NCBI GenBank assembly: GCA_021604825.1 | Contig: BQJS01000017.1 | Location: 1 to 37,724 of the forward strand | Source: Phycisphaerae bacterium | Lineage (GTDB): Bacteria; Planctomycetota; Phycisphaerae; UBA1845 | Reading direction: 5' to 3' | DNA: 37,724 bases | Shown here: positions 16,774 through 25,931 of the stretch, in pieces | Numbering within the stretch: the first letter of the stretch is position 1 | Layout of the letters: each line of letters starts with the position of its first letter | The notes under the pieces: model-generated | The model's input: the letters and a program-made list of their open reading frames with translations, nothing else | Databases searched by the model: none | Told to the model about the DNA's origin: nothing | Position numbers and translations under genes: made by a program

Positions 16774-16935
16774 ATGAATCTGTCGTATCTATACGTGATC
16801 GCCGGCGTTCTCGCGCTGATCGTTGTGATCCGCATCCTGAAATGGACGTGGAAGATTGCATGGGGGATTGTTTTCATGGGTGCAATTGCATGCGGACTGT
16901 TGTGGCTTCGCGACGGCAAATTGCCTTGGTCTTAG
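16774..16935 (+). CDS. 53-aa membrane protein
   Basis: ATG 16774 with AAGGA about 9 nt upstream. The product has two hydrophobic segments (LSYLYVIAGVLALIVVIRIL and IAWGIVFMGAIACGLLWL) separated by KWTWK, and a short tail RDGKLPWS. The size, clear ribosome-binding site and hydrophobic pattern support a real gene. It stands alone between the terminator at 16583 and the methyltransferase. Function unknown. Confidence 0.65.
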   Translation: MNLSYLYVIAGVLALIVVIRILKWTWKIAWGIVFMGAIACGLLWLRDGKLPWS

Positions 16936-17314
16936 TTCTAAGCCCCAATCCTTCGCAGCCAGTAGGACTTGCGGCAGCGTGTCCTATAACCTCACCCACC
17001 TCGCTTCCCGATCTTGACTGCCGATGAGCAGCCAGAACGCATGTCGGCAACGCTCCCAGGACTTCTTGGTAGCGGTTTCAGTGCCGTTCACAAGGTCAGT
17101 GATTGTCACAACCGCAGGAACGGGCCTAGAATACCGCAACATCAAATGATAACGAAGCCAAGAAAGTTGCGTGGGTGAATCTCATCAGCGCAAATTGTCT
17201 GCGGGCTGTCAGATCGGCATCATTAGCCGCCAATTATTCAAACGCGTGTATTTGGACCTGGGGTACCGCCGTATCGTGAATCTCAATACAACTGACAAGA
17301 CAGCGACATCCCCG
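16936..17314. other. Gap without recognised feature
   Basis: The frame of the next gene is open back to a GTG at 17171, but the segment 17171-17314 does not read like part of a methyltransferase. No terminator, repeat or RNA gene was recognised. Confidence 0.4.
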
Positions 17315-18094
17315 ATGAATCGCATACAACATGCCAAGCAGAAAATGCTTGAAAAGAACGAAGCGTGGATGCGCGATCACGATCCCAGTGCGCTATATTC
17401 CAGCTACATCCATCGCTGGCGAGTCGAACGCATTACAGAACTGATGAAACCAATCGCCGGCAACGTGCTGGACATCGGCTGCTTCGACGGCACCATCGCC
17501 GGAAAACTCATCGAGCAAGGCAACAAGCAGGTCTACGGCGTCGATCGAATGGGATCCGCCCTAAAACTCGCCGCCGCCAAAGGCGTGAAGACTTACGAAC
17601 TCGACATCGACGAACAGAACACGGATTTTGAGAACGAGTTCTTCGACGCTACGCTGGCCACCGGCGTACTCGATTCACTGTACGACCCTGATGGCGTCGT
17701 CGAAGAAATCCACCGTGTCTTGAAACCGGGCGGCACGTTGATCGTCAGCTTGCCCAATCTCGCGTGCCTCAGCAATCGCACGCTAATGTTTTTCGGCAAT
17801 CCTCCGTGGCAAGTACTCTCCAGCGCCCGCGAGGGACTGGGAACCCTCCGCCACTTCAACATGGCCGTCCTCACCGAACTCTTGCGCAAGAAGGGGTTCT
17901 CAATCACCCACCGAGAATCAAACGCCGTGGTCTTCCCCTTCGTGCGTTTCGGATTCAACCGATTCCCAATTCTAAGAAACGTATTCGGCAGCGCCGGCAC
18001 GTGGGACCGCAAACGCATCTTCTTCTGCCGAACGCTCGCCAAACTTTTCCCCAATCTGGGTGAGCGGTTGCTTGTGGTCGCGGTTAAGAAGTAA
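17315..18094 (+). CDS. Class I SAM-dependent methyltransferase (UbiE/Methyltransf_11-like)
   Basis: 259 residues from ATG 17315; a GTG at 17171 in the same frame would add 48 residues of non-conserved look. Motif I is VLDIGCFDGTIAGKL, the post-I acidic residue is in VYGVDRMG, FFDATLATGVLDSLYDP corresponds to motif IV, and EEIHRVLKPGGTLIVSLPN is the typical post-motif strand. This is the layout of small-molecule or sugar/quinone-type methyltransferases. The C-terminus (GTLRHFNMAVLTELLRKKGFSI) fits the same fold. No pathway neighbour identifies the substrate. It converges with the hydrolase at 18111 (16-nt gap). Confidence 0.85.
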   Translation: MNRIQHAKQKMLEKNEAWMRDHDPSALYSSYIHRWRVERITELMKPIAGNVLDIGCFDGTIAGKLIEQGNKQVYGVDRMGSALKLAAAKGVKTYELDIDEQNTDFENEFFDATLATGVLDSLYDPDGVVEEIHRVLKPGGTLIVSLPNLACLSNRTLMFFGNPPWQVLSSAREGLGTLRHFNMAVLTELLRKKGFSITHRESNAVVFPFVRFGFNRFPILRNVFGSAGTWDRKRIFFCRTLAKLFPNLGERLLVVAVKK

Positions 18095-18110
18095 GCCCGG
18101 AACGTCCCGT

Positions 18111-18845
18111 CTACTCATCGAGCAAAAACGCCAACGCCTTCTCGACAACGTCGCTAGCTTCATGATCGTAGAGGACGATGTGGTTGCTGCGACTCAGGGT
18201 GACGAACTCTTTTTTGTTTGACGCGATGCGATCGAATGCCTTGCGGCTGTGGGCGAAATCGGCGACTTGATCACCGGTGGAGTGAAACCATAGTGCTTCA
18301 GCCGTGACTTTCGGCGCTTGCTCCATGGCCATTCGCCCAATCTCGACGAGATGTTTGACACACTTGGTTGGGATGAATCGGTATTGCGGATGGGCACCGT
18401 ATCGACGCCGGCCATCACGATCGTTGATGAACCCCACGCGCGGCTTCTTCACGTATGCAAAAATCGATTCCAATCGCCGCGCCCACGCTTCCGGCTGACC
18501 GAGGTAGTACCAGCGGGGTCGAACTCTGAAATACGGGTTGAGCATGACCAGCCTGCAAACCGGATTCTCTGAAGCCACGATCAGCGACAACGCCCCACCC
18601 ATCGAGAAACCGACAACCGCGACGCGCTCATATTCCGCAGCCAACGATGCGTATGCGGATCGCGCGGCATCGAGCCAACGATCCATGTCGGCATGCTTCA
18701 TTTCACGGGGGCTGGTGTCGTGGCCAGGTAAGGTGATCGCACGATTTGGTTTTCCCGCGCGCTCAAGGGCGTCGGAAATCGGGCGCACATCATGAGGCGT
18801 CCCTGCAAAACCGTGGATCAAGAGAACAGCGTCTGGCGAATTCAC
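18111..18845 (-). CDS. Alpha/beta hydrolase (esterase/lipase-like)
   Basis: 244 residues when started at the GTG at 18845, which overlaps the TGA of the LysM gene as GTGA. A longer reading from 18932 lies inside the LysM gene and adds a non-family tail. The oxyanion motif LLIHGFAGTP is at the N-terminus, the nucleophile elbow GFSMGG has Ser at about 81, the acid is Asp at about 192 (STGDQV) and the His at about 222 (SNHIVLYD). All members of the triad are present. The size and HGFAGTP start resemble carboxylesterase or monoacylglycerol-lipase-like enzymes. No signal peptide is seen, so it is cytoplasmic. The start/stop overlap makes translational coupling to the LysM protein likely. Confidence 0.85.
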   Translation of the reverse strand: MNSPDAVLLIHGFAGTPHDVRPISDALERAGKPNRAITLPGHDTSPREMKHADMDRWLDAARSAYASLAAEYERVAVVGFSMGGALSLIVASENPVCRLVMLNPYFRVRPRWYYLGQPEAWARRLESIFAYVKKPRVGFINDRDGRRRYGAHPQYRFIPTKCVKHLVEIGRMAMEQAPKVTAEALWFHSTGDQVADFAHSRKAFDRIASNKKEFVTLSRSNHIVLYDHEASDVVEKALAFLLDE

Positions 18846-19888
18846 GTCTTCGGCAGGACCAGAACGACGCCCGATCGCAACACATCGGGATTCTTGATGA
18901 CGTCCTTGTTGAGTTCGTACAACTCTTTCCATCGGGCGGTTGCGCCCAATTGCTTTTCGGCGATGCCGGTCAAGCTGTCTCCGGCCTTCACAACGTATGT
19001 TCGACCGGACGGAGTTGGATCGACTTTCAAACCGGCGCTGGTTCGGGTGCGCGATGCTGAACTCTTGGGCAATTCAGGAATGCGAATTTCCGTCCCCACG
19101 CGCAAACGTTTGGGATCTTTGACGTGCGGGTTGGCGCGCATCAAGAAACCAGCATGGCTTTGACTGCCGTAGTAGACTTCGGCGAGCAACATGAAGCTGT
19201 CACCGGGTTGCACGACGTAGCGCTCGCTGCCATCCATGTCGGTTTTGGATTTGGCTGGCTTGCTTTTCTTTTTCGATACCGGCGTGGCTCCGCGGTCCTT
19301 TGACGACTCGCTCGTCGAACCTGACGTCTTCTTGGCCGAAGCACCATCGCCTGTAGCGCCCTTACCTTTGCCAGCGAGGGCCAACGAACCTTTGTCTTTG
19401 CTCGACGGCGTACTTGCTCCGTCGGCGCGATTGCCCTTGTTTGTCGGCGGAATGGCTTGCGAATTCGGCTTCGCTAAATCTGACAGACTGGCCGTCACAT
19501 CATCGATGCCTCTCTTTGCAGTATCCTTGCCACTTGAATTGGTAGGAATATTTGACTTTGAAGACAATCGATTTGATCGGTTGGAACTGCTATCCGTCTT
19601 CTTTGACGACGCCAGACGATCTTTATTGGTGTCGGTTTTTTTAGTGCGGTTTGATCCGGCTGGTTTCTGCGTTGAACGCGGCTGCGTACTTCGGGTCGGC
19701 GGTTTCTTGGTATTGCGACTTGCCAGCGCAGATTTGGAGGACGATTTCTTGTCGCCGGTTGCGGATTTTTCGCCGCTCTTGGCCAATGGGATCGTGGGTT
19801 CGGAGCTCTTCTTGCCGGAATAATACCAACCGGCAACGATGACCACGCCCAGCGCCAATACCAATCCAGCTTTCACGTCCTTGCGCAT
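18842..19888 (-). CDS. Membrane-anchored protein with Ser/Lys-rich linker and two LysM domains
   Basis: 348 residues from ATG 19888 with a GAAGGA Shine-Dalgarno. A short cytoplasmic start (MRKDVK) and one membrane helix (AGLVLALGVVIVAGWYY) are followed by about 190 residues of low-complexity Ser/Lys/Thr/Pro linker. Two LysM domains follow: YVVQPGDSFMLLAEVYYG ending IRIPEL, and YVVKAGDSLTGIAEKQLG ending LVLPKT. LysM binds N-acetylglucosamine polymers such as peptidoglycan, so the linker probably spans the periplasm and the tail grips the wall. No enzymatic domain is present. It lies downstream of SecDF, beyond a terminator, and is coupled to the hydrolase. Confidence 0.9.
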   Translation of the reverse strand: MRKDVKAGLVLALGVVIVAGWYYSGKKSSEPTIPLAKSGEKSATGDKKSSSKSALASRNTKKPPTRSTQPRSTQKPAGSNRTKKTDTNKDRLASSKKTDSSSNRSNRLSSKSNIPTNSSGKDTAKRGIDDVTASLSDLAKPNSQAIPPTNKGNRADGASTPSSKDKGSLALAGKGKGATGDGASAKKTSGSTSESSKDRGATPVSKKKSKPAKSKTDMDGSERYVVQPGDSFMLLAEVYYGSQSHAGFLMRANPHVKDPKRLRVGTEIRIPELPKSSASRTRTSAGLKVDPTPSGRTYVVKAGDSLTGIAEKQLGATARWKELYELNKDVIKNPDVLRSGVVLVLPKT

Positions 19889-20270
19889 CGCTCGATCCTT
19901 CGTAGGGTCCCGGGGAATGGTCGGCTTCGGCGTGAAGCGACTCGGCCCGTGGACTGATGCTTAACTGTGAGGGGCACAATCCATTGTGAGATCGCGACCA
20001 TTGCGATCCGTGCCCGACGGTGGTGCCCGCAGATGCCCCACCTTCTCCAAATGTAAACCGCGCGGGTGAAACGGTCAAGAACGTGTTCCGCTGCGATTGT
20101 CCGCCAAGTTTCCGAATCCGTCGCCACAGCATCGATCAAAGAAAAGCCGGCGCGGGTCTGACGCCGCACCGGCTGATCGTTCAATTTCAAGATATCACAG
20201 TTGGGCCGGGCTGCCGGCGTTGATCGGAAACTGCACACGGATTCCGGCAGCCTTCGCCTCTCCAGCGAAA
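19889..20270. other. Intergenic region between SecDF and the LysM gene
   Basis: Contains the SecDF terminator (20138-20173) and the upstream region of the LysM gene, where a promoter should lie. An open frame through it on the minus strand overlaps the LysM start and shows no protein-like character. Confidence 0.5.
20138..20173 (-). terminator. Intrinsic terminator of secDF
   Basis: Minus strand: GCCGGTGCGG, an 8-nt loop, then CCGCGCCGGC, giving a 10-bp stem with one T-G pair, followed by TTTTCTTT. It lies about 100 nt after the SecDF stop and points in the right direction. Confidence 0.8.
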
Positions 20271-23200
20271 TCACGCTGCCGCTACGCCCTTTGAATCGCC
20301 CCGACGTTCCACACTGATCGCAAAGACCAGCAAGGCGGCCATGATGACAGCGACGACCGCAACGAAAACACGGTTGTCGAAAGTCGCGAAGGCAATTCCA
20401 ACCACGCCAAGGAAGACCAGAACGTAAACGACCAAGTGCAACAATTTGCGATTCTGCAGGAGCGGTGCGGCGATTCCGACAGAACTATAGGTTCCGATCA
20501 GGACACCGCAGAGCAGGGCAAAACTGAACCCATGCACGCCAGGGCCCCCCATGAAGAACAGGAACACGACCGCAAACAGCGTCGTCACCGAGGTGAGTAA
20601 CGTTCGGGACAGCGTCATGTTGATGCTGTTGTTGATCATGTTCGTCGAAAGCTTGCTGAGCTTTCCTCGATTCTCACGAATTCGGTCAAACACGACGATC
20701 GTATCGTTCAAGCTGTATCCAACGACCGTCAGGAGGGCCGCAATCATCGCCAAATCGATTCGGAAATCGCCGATTCCAAGAATGTCAGCCGCCGTAATGA
20801 CCCCGAGCGTAATCGAAACGTCGTGAACCAACGCAACAATCGCCGCCAGGCCATACTGCATCGTACCGAATCGGATCCAGACGTATGCCACAATCGCTCC
20901 CAACGCCAATACCAACGAGATGATCGCTCGTTGCTGGGTCTGTGAGGCGACCTGCGGAGCAAACTGCACAACCTTCCGCAAGGATTTTTCTGACCCGAAC
21001 GCTTCTGTCGCCTGTTCGAGTTCTGGCTTGGCAAGAGATTCTTCCCATTTGCCGGCGTCATCCGCATAGAGGAAGTTTTCGTCTACCACCAACTCTGCGA
21101 TGCGCGAATACAGCGGTTCGCCGTTCTTATTTTCGCCCGCCGCATTCAGCGGAACGAATGCAGGTTCCCGAGCATCGTACTTCTCAAACTGCGGTTGCAA
21201 ACGCATGTCGCGAAACCGGGTTCTGATTTGATCCATCGTCTGCGGCGGCTCGAGTTCATCAAAGACAAATGCCACGCCACCCTTGTACGGTCGAATGTCA
21301 ATCGCCGAATCCGTTCCGACCACGTGACCGAGATTGTCGTGATCCTCACGAATCGGGAACATGCCGTCCGGGGCCAAGCTATCGTCCTTGACAAGTTTGA
21401 AACTGATTGGCCGCACCACCTTGAGCTTGTCACCCATCGAACCAAGGATCGCCGCCCTCACCAATTCCTTGTTGGATTCAACCGTAACGACCTCGAACGC
21501 CTTACCCTCAGAGGTGTGAGCGCCAACATCTGAAACGGTCTGGATACGAGCACCCTCGAGCCGACTCTTCGCCGACTCGACATACTTCGCCGCGTCAGCG
21601 AGCCCTTGCTTGAATGCATCCAGATCAATCGACACGTCCACAACGTTCGACGCCGCAGCATCACCTTCTGCGCCTTCAGCCGCCTCGATGGTTTCGGAGG
21701 TCGTCTTGGTCACAAAAGTAGCCGTCTCACCCGACGCACTAAAACCACCCAATTCGAGGCTATCTTCAAATGTCGTGCGGAGCAGTGCGTTGATTTCAGC
21801 CGGCTTGAGGCCATCCGCCTTGACCGTAAATTCGCCGGAACGTTCACCGGGTTTGACCGTGGCATTCTTCAACGAGTTCGCCGCGTTCGTCAACCAATTC
21901 GTCGCTCCTTTGCCTTCGAATTCCCCCTTGCCCGTCACCGCATGTCGAGCTTCTTCGCCCGTCATTTCGATGCCGTCCGCCAGATCGATCTGAATACTGG
22001 TTCCGCCCAAAAACTCAATGTCGAAAATCTCTTCTTTGCTGGTCGAACCAACCTTCACGAAGAGCCCGATTCCAAGAACGACCGCGACAATCGACACTGG
22101 CCAGAACACGCGCCGGAGACCAATCCAATCGATATTGGGGCGACGAACCAAGTGAAGCATCTTGAGCGACTTGAGTATGCCAATGTCCATCAGCGTTGTC
22201 ATGACGAGTCGTGTTACGAAGAGCGCCGTGAACATACTCGTCACGATCCCGAACCCTAGCGTCATCGCGAAACCTTTGACCTCTTCGCTGCCGACGTATC
22301 CGAGAATCACACAAGTGATCAAGGTGGTGAGGTTGGCGTCAACGATCGTCGAGAAGGCCTTCTCGTAACCGGCTTTGATCGCCTTGCGCAATGTCACGTC
22401 GCGATCCAACTCCTCGCGAATACGCTCGAAAATGAGCACGTTGGCATCAACCGCCATTCCCACCGTCAGCAGCAAACCGGCGATACCCGGAAGCGTAAAC
22501 GTCGCCTCCATGGTGGCCATAATCGCCAGCACGAACACGATGTTCATCGCCAACGCGATGTCGGCGAGCACTCCTGCGAACAAGTAGTAGACGAGCATGA
22601 ATATGAGCACCGCGATCAAACCATACATCGCAGCCTTCATACCCATCTCGCGGTTCTTTTCGCCCAGGCTCGGGCCAGTGACCTTTTCCTGAAGCGGCGT
22701 GTCTTTCAATCGACCAGGAAGCGAACCGGCTTCGAGCTTCTGCACGATGTCTTGAACGCGCTGTTGAGTAAAACTTCCCGATATCTGCCCGCGTTCGACA
22801 ATCATCGAGTTGATGGTTGCGTGGGACACTGCTTGCGAGTCCAGGAAAATCGCCAACTGGCGCTTCAGGTTATCTTTGGTCATCGTCGCGAACTGCACAC
22901 CACCGCGTGGGTCCAGTTGAAAGTCAACCGCTGGCTTCCCCGAAGCCATGTCTGTCGTCACGTACGCACGCTTTAGCGACCACTTCGGACTACTCTGGGT
23001 GAGGCCATACGTTGCGGTTCCGTCGTCTGCGTAAGCCAGGACGTAGTACTTGCCGGCGTATTTTTCAACGACAACGAGACCGTCAGTCATCTGTCGTTCC
23101 GCTTGCTCCATCGTCTTGGACTGTAGAAACGGGACGAGGTCCTGAATTTCATACCACTCGTAGTTGTCGCCGGCTCTCGGTCTCGGTCCACGCTTGTTCA

Positions 23201-24089
23201 ATTGGTCGACGTACTTGGCGATGGGCTCTTTCATGCTGACGTTTCGTGGATCGTTAAGCATCGACGGATTCGACGGATCGCGCTCCGCGAGAATCCGGAA
23301 TTCCAAAACACCCGCACCACGCAACAATCGCTTCAGGTCGGTTGAATCTTCCAACGAACCGCGACCGCCTTCGGACCACTCATCGAACTTGACGCTTGTC
23401 GCGTCGATATCAGCAACGTACGCAGGATGGTTCTGCCGCAGACGTGCCATTTCTGCTTCACGAATCCTTGGCTTGGCACTCAGAACATCGTTAAGCCGTC
23501 CCAGCCCAAGATTCGTTGCAAGGACTTCGTCCATCGCCTCGTTGTAGGCGTCTTGCGCGGTCAACTCGGCCGCGATATCACCGCCATCGCGGGCTGCCAG
23601 ATATGCATCCCATGCAGCAACCAAGGCATCAAGCTTCGTCTTGCGTTCATCAACCTCTTGTACCAGCGCATCGAGCGCAGCTTGGCGATCGACTTTATTG
23701 TCCAACGCTAGTTCGATTTCCAGCTTAGATACGTTGCGGGCTTCGATCTTTTTACGCGCCGCTTCATACGCGCTGCGGCGCTCCCGCGCGCCCTCCGGTG
23801 GACGGGGCATTTGAATTTCGAGTCGGTTGTTGCCAATCGGACGCCACACGAGATTGAACTGTGAATTCGGATCAACACGCGACTTCAAAATTGCCATCGC
23901 CCGGGCAGCGAGTCCGACCTTTTCGCTCGCCCGCATGCCAGCCGTGTTGAATTCATAAATCAGCGACGTACCACCGGCCAAGTCGATGCCCGGTTTGAGT
24001 CGCTCTTCTGGTGGATAAAGTGAAAATATCGCGAGTGCTGTCACACCCAGCACGAACACCCATTTCCAAAGTCTGTTCTTTTCGTTCAT
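20271..24089 (-). CDS. secDF: Fused preprotein translocase subunit SecD-SecF
   Basis: 1272 residues from ATG 24089. SecD half: PGIDLAGGTSLIYEF after TM1, a large periplasmic region, then LTVGMAVDANVLIFERIREE near residue 546, the conserved TM4 proton-path motif. SecF half: FDIEFLGGTSIQIDL near 695, and VVGYSLNDTIVVFDRIREN near 1128. Both halves have the expected six membrane helices by eye. SecDF uses the proton motive force to pull exported proteins through SecYEG at the periplasmic side. The first periplasmic region carries a long charged insertion (about residues 95-250), and SecF has a large insertion with Lys/Glu/Asp-rich text (about 720-960), making it longer than the usual 730-850 residue fusions. 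YajC is not adjacent. Confidence 0.95.
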   Translation of the reverse strand: MNEKNRLWKWVFVLGVTALAIFSLYPPEERLKPGIDLAGGTSLIYEFNTAGMRASEKVGLAARAMAILKSRVDPNSQFNLVWRPIGNNRLEIQMPRPPEGARERRSAYEAARKKIEARNVSKLEIELALDNKVDRQAALDALVQEVDERKTKLDALVAAWDAYLAARDGGDIAAELTAQDAYNEAMDEVLATNLGLGRLNDVLSAKPRIREAEMARLRQNHPAYVADIDATSVKFDEWSEGGRGSLEDSTDLKRLLRGAGVLEFRILAERDPSNPSMLNDPRNVSMKEPIAKYVDQLNKRGPRPRAGDNYEWYEIQDLVPFLQSKTMEQAERQMTDGLVVVEKYAGKYYVLAYADDGTATYGLTQSSPKWSLKRAYVTTDMASGKPAVDFQLDPRGGVQFATMTKDNLKRQLAIFLDSQAVSHATINSMIVERGQISGSFTQQRVQDIVQKLEAGSLPGRLKDTPLQEKVTGPSLGEKNREMGMKAAMYGLIAVLIFMLVYYLFAGVLADIALAMNIVFVLAIMATMEATFTLPGIAGLLLTVGMAVDANVLIFERIREELDRDVTLRKAIKAGYEKAFSTIVDANLTTLITCVILGYVGSEEVKGFAMTLGFGIVTSMFTALFVTRLVMTTLMDIGILKSLKMLHLVRRPNIDWIGLRRVFWPVSIVAVVLGIGLFVKVGSTSKEEIFDIEFLGGTSIQIDLADGIEMTGEEARHAVTGKGEFEGKGATNWLTNAANSLKNATVKPGERSGEFTVKADGLKPAEINALLRTTFEDSLELGGFSASGETATFVTKTTSETIEAAEGAEGDAAASNVVDVSIDLDAFKQGLADAAKYVESAKSRLEGARIQTVSDVGAHTSEGKAFEVVTVESNKELVRAAILGSMGDKLKVVRPISFKLVKDDSLAPDGMFPIREDHDNLGHVVGTDSAIDIRPYKGGVAFVFDELEPPQTMDQIRTRFRDMRLQPQFEKYDAREPAFVPLNAAGENKNGEPLYSRIAELVVDENFLYADDAGKWEESLAKPELEQATEAFGSEKSLRKVVQFAPQVASQTQQRAIISLVLALGAIVAYVWIRFGTMQYGLAAIVALVHDVSITLGVITAADILGIGDFRIDLAMIAALLTVVGYSLNDTIVVFDRIRENRGKLSKLSTNMINNSINMTLSRTLLTSVTTLFAVVFLFFMGGPGVHGFSFALLCGVLIGTYSSVGIAAPLLQNRKLLHLVVYVLVFLGVVGIAFATFDNRVFVAVVAVIMAALLVFAISVERRGDSKGVAAA

Positions 24090-24280
24090 TGGATTTTTCC
24101 AACTCCGCGCGCCTGCGCATATGTATTAAAAGTTCTGCCCGGGTCACCGGACGATTTTTGATAGCTGACGGATACAACACAAATTGTGTGGGCCGAAACA
24201 CGCCCAAAAACCGACGTGCGAATGCGCCCTTCACATTTTGTGAAAAGACGCACGCCTTTGATTCCTTTGGGTTGGCTTCT

Positions 24281-24859
24281 CTAGGATTGGCTTGTTTGAG
24301 GTGGCCCATGAGGGGGCGGCAAAACTTTGACGTCCATCCAATAGAGTATGGACTCCAAATCACGGTCGGGCCGTTGCGACGCCTGCGGATGGGGCTGGGT
24401 CGCAAATCGAATCTCGATGTTCGTATCGGGCTCGGCTGGTGGCACCGTCGAACCGGAGTCCGATGGTTTTACAACCCGATCCCACAGAAACACGATTTGG
24501 GGCGTGGATGTGCTTTCCGATTCATGGCGGCTGGAATCATCCCGGCTGTCTCGTTGTCCCGCATTTTCATTTTTTGAGGCGGCTCGTCGATGATCAGTGG
24601 ATTCTGAGGAGGACAAGCCCCCCACCCGTCCAGCGACACAGGGGCTCAGCGATTCAGTCGCCAACTCCAATTCGTGAGCATTCAGATATTCTGACGAATC
24701 ATGCCAATTCTCGAGAGCCTGTGGTCCCGTATCTGAAGATTTGGAGTGACTCGACTTGCCAAGTGGTACTGTAAGGACTCCACCCTGAAGGAGGAGGATA
24801 GCGCAGACGTTGAAATAGACGGCTACGACCTTTCCAAACTGGCAAATGGCATCGATCAT
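24281..24859 (-). CDS. Hypothetical protein with N-terminal hydrophobic segment
   Basis: 192 residues from ATG 24859. A hydrophobic segment near the start (VVAVYFNVCAILLLQGG) could be a signal peptide or anchor. The rest is polar and rich in Ser, Glu, Asp and Pro, ending with IEIRFATQPHP...DLESILYWMDVKVLPPP. No family recognised. Support comes from the consensus promoter just upstream and from its position in front of secDF in the same direction (191-nt gap). Competing frames exist on the plus strand, so it could be wrong. If the promoter is right, the transcript begins almost at the ATG. Confidence 0.5.
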   Translation of the reverse strand: MIDAICQFGKVVAVYFNVCAILLLQGGVLTVPLGKSSHSKSSDTGPQALENWHDSSEYLNAHELELATESLSPCVAGRVGGLSSSESTDHRRAASKNENAGQRDSRDDSSRHESESTSTPQIVFLWDRVVKPSDSGSTVPPAEPDTNIEIRFATQPHPQASQRPDRDLESILYWMDVKVLPPPHGPPQTSQS

Positions 24860-24867
24860 GGTCGCGG

Positions 24868-24895
24868 ATTATAAGGCAAGCCCACATGCTCACAA
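24868..24895 (-). promoter_or_regulatory. Sigma-70-type promoter, TTGTGA-16-TATAAT
   Basis: On the minus strand TTGTGA (24890-24895) and a perfect TATAAT (24868-24873) are spaced 16 nt. Transcription would start about seven nt further, at or right before the ATG at 24859, giving a leaderless or nearly leaderless mRNA. Confidence 0.5.
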
Positions 24896-24927
24896 GCGTT
24901 AACGGGGGTCAAAATCCCCGCTAACGC
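24896..24927. promoter_or_regulatory. Hairpin/inverted repeat upstream of the promoter
   Basis: Arms GCGTTA-A-CGGGG and CCCCG-C-TAACGC pair with one mismatch around an 8-nt loop. No T-tract follows on either strand. It abuts the -35 box of the minus-strand promoter, so an operator is as likely as a transcript hairpin. Confidence 0.45.
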
Positions 24928-25190
24928 ACGATAATATGGGTATTTTGTAGCGAATACATCGGACCTTGCAACACTTCCCGAGACGGCGGCTGCACCGTTC
25001 CATCCCTGCAAAAACACAGGCGAGAAATGGTTAGAAAAGGGGCGAACACTGGGGCGTTTCGGGCGTAGGAATAGTCTGGAGAGACTGTGGTAAGCTCATC
25101 GTCTGCAATGATTTGTGAAACTTGCCGCCGTCGCTGAAATGAAATACCACACAGCGTGATAATATTCTGGCAGATTGAACCAGGGCCAGC

Positions 25191-25196
25191 TATAAT
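25191..25196 (+). promoter_or_regulatory. Candidate -10 box TATAAT
   Basis: Perfect TATAAT about 110 nt upstream of the GTG at 25306. The region at -35 (TGGCAG, 17-nt spacing) is a poor match, so it may need an activator or may not be used. Confidence 0.3.
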
Positions 25197-25305
25197 CCGG
25201 CAACTTAACCAGCGATTCCGCTGGTCCGACCCAACGAGTGCTTCCCAAACGACTGTGGAAGCCCGTTTTTTTTGGACCGGCTTAGACAAAAAGCGAGGGA
25301 CAATC

Positions 25306-25893
25306 GTGAGTGAAGGAATGTCCGTAGAACAAGGTCAAACCAAACAACGGATCGATGACCTACAGTTTTACTTGTATCAACGATCATTGCATCCGGAGTT
25401 GTTCCGGATCAATCAGGTGAAACGCATCGAACAGCGTCGCTATACCGCTGAGATCTGGGTGGTCGGCTTGTCGCATGTCGTTTCACTGCAATACGGGAAG
25501 CAGTGCCTGACCGAACTCATTACCGACGACAGTGAGATCTTACCGCGTGCCGGGATGGCGACATCGTTCCCGTTCCGCGGCGAAAGAGATCACACCCAGT
25601 CATTCGGTGATGACTTGAGGTATATCCTGTCGTGCCAAGTCGAGCGAATGACCCCGAATCTGTTCCCGTCATCGCACCGAGATCTGATGAAGTATGCCCA
25701 AAAGCGAGGCATCTTTATGATGTTTGACGAGTGGCAGAATGAGGGCATCGCCCCATTTACATTCGTCGACTACGAAGCCCGCGAACAGGAGCTGCATGTT
25801 CATGCGTTCCACGCGTTCCCGGATTCGACAACGCTGCTCAAGACCCAGTCGATCTTCGAAATTGGACCGGCCCGTGAACCGGAATTCTTTTAG
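25306..25893 (+). CDS. Conserved-looking protein of unknown function (possibly DUF2617-like)
   Basis: 195 residues from GTG 25306, chosen for the GAGGGA ribosome-binding site 6-7 nt upstream. ATG 25318 is the alternative but its purine box touches the start codon. The sequence is soluble and well-formed: DLQFYLYQRSLHPELFRI at the start, WVVGLSHVVSLQYG, then MMFDEWQNEGIAPFTFVDYE and LHVHAFHAFPDSTTLLKTQS at the end. The LHPELF and G-x-SHVV wording reminds me of DUF2617 proteins, a weak memory-based link. No catalytic signature is evident; the His-rich C-terminal strand could bind metal. Followed by a strong terminator, so probably monocistronic. Confidence 0.75.
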   Translation: MSEGMSVEQGQTKQRIDDLQFYLYQRSLHPELFRINQVKRIEQRRYTAEIWVVGLSHVVSLQYGKQCLTELITDDSEILPRAGMATSFPFRGERDHTQSFGDDLRYILSCQVERMTPNLFPSSHRDLMKYAQKRGIFMMFDEWQNEGIAPFTFVDYEAREQELHVHAFHAFPDSTTLLKTQSIFEIGPAREPEFF

Positions 25894-25931
25894 TCCTGAC
25901 ACAACCGATTGACAAAGCTGTAAAATCTAAC

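Larger units (their letters stand above)
24860..25305. other. Divergent intergenic region with promoter candidates and a hairpin
   Basis: Holds the minus-strand promoter at 24868-24895, the inverted repeat at 24896-24927 and a TATAAT at 25191-25196 upstream of the plus-strand gene. A 6-bp hairpin (CCAGCG-ATTC-CGCTGG) occurs near 25209-25224. No gene seen. Confidence 0.5.

Noticed and set aside
19236..19823. 195-aa plus-strand open frame
   Set aside because: It mirrors the Ser/Lys-rich linker of the LysM gene; the antisense of such low-complexity sequence is open by composition.
21606..22259. 217-aa plus-strand open frame
   Set aside because: Antisense to SecF-region coding sequence with clear translocase motifs.
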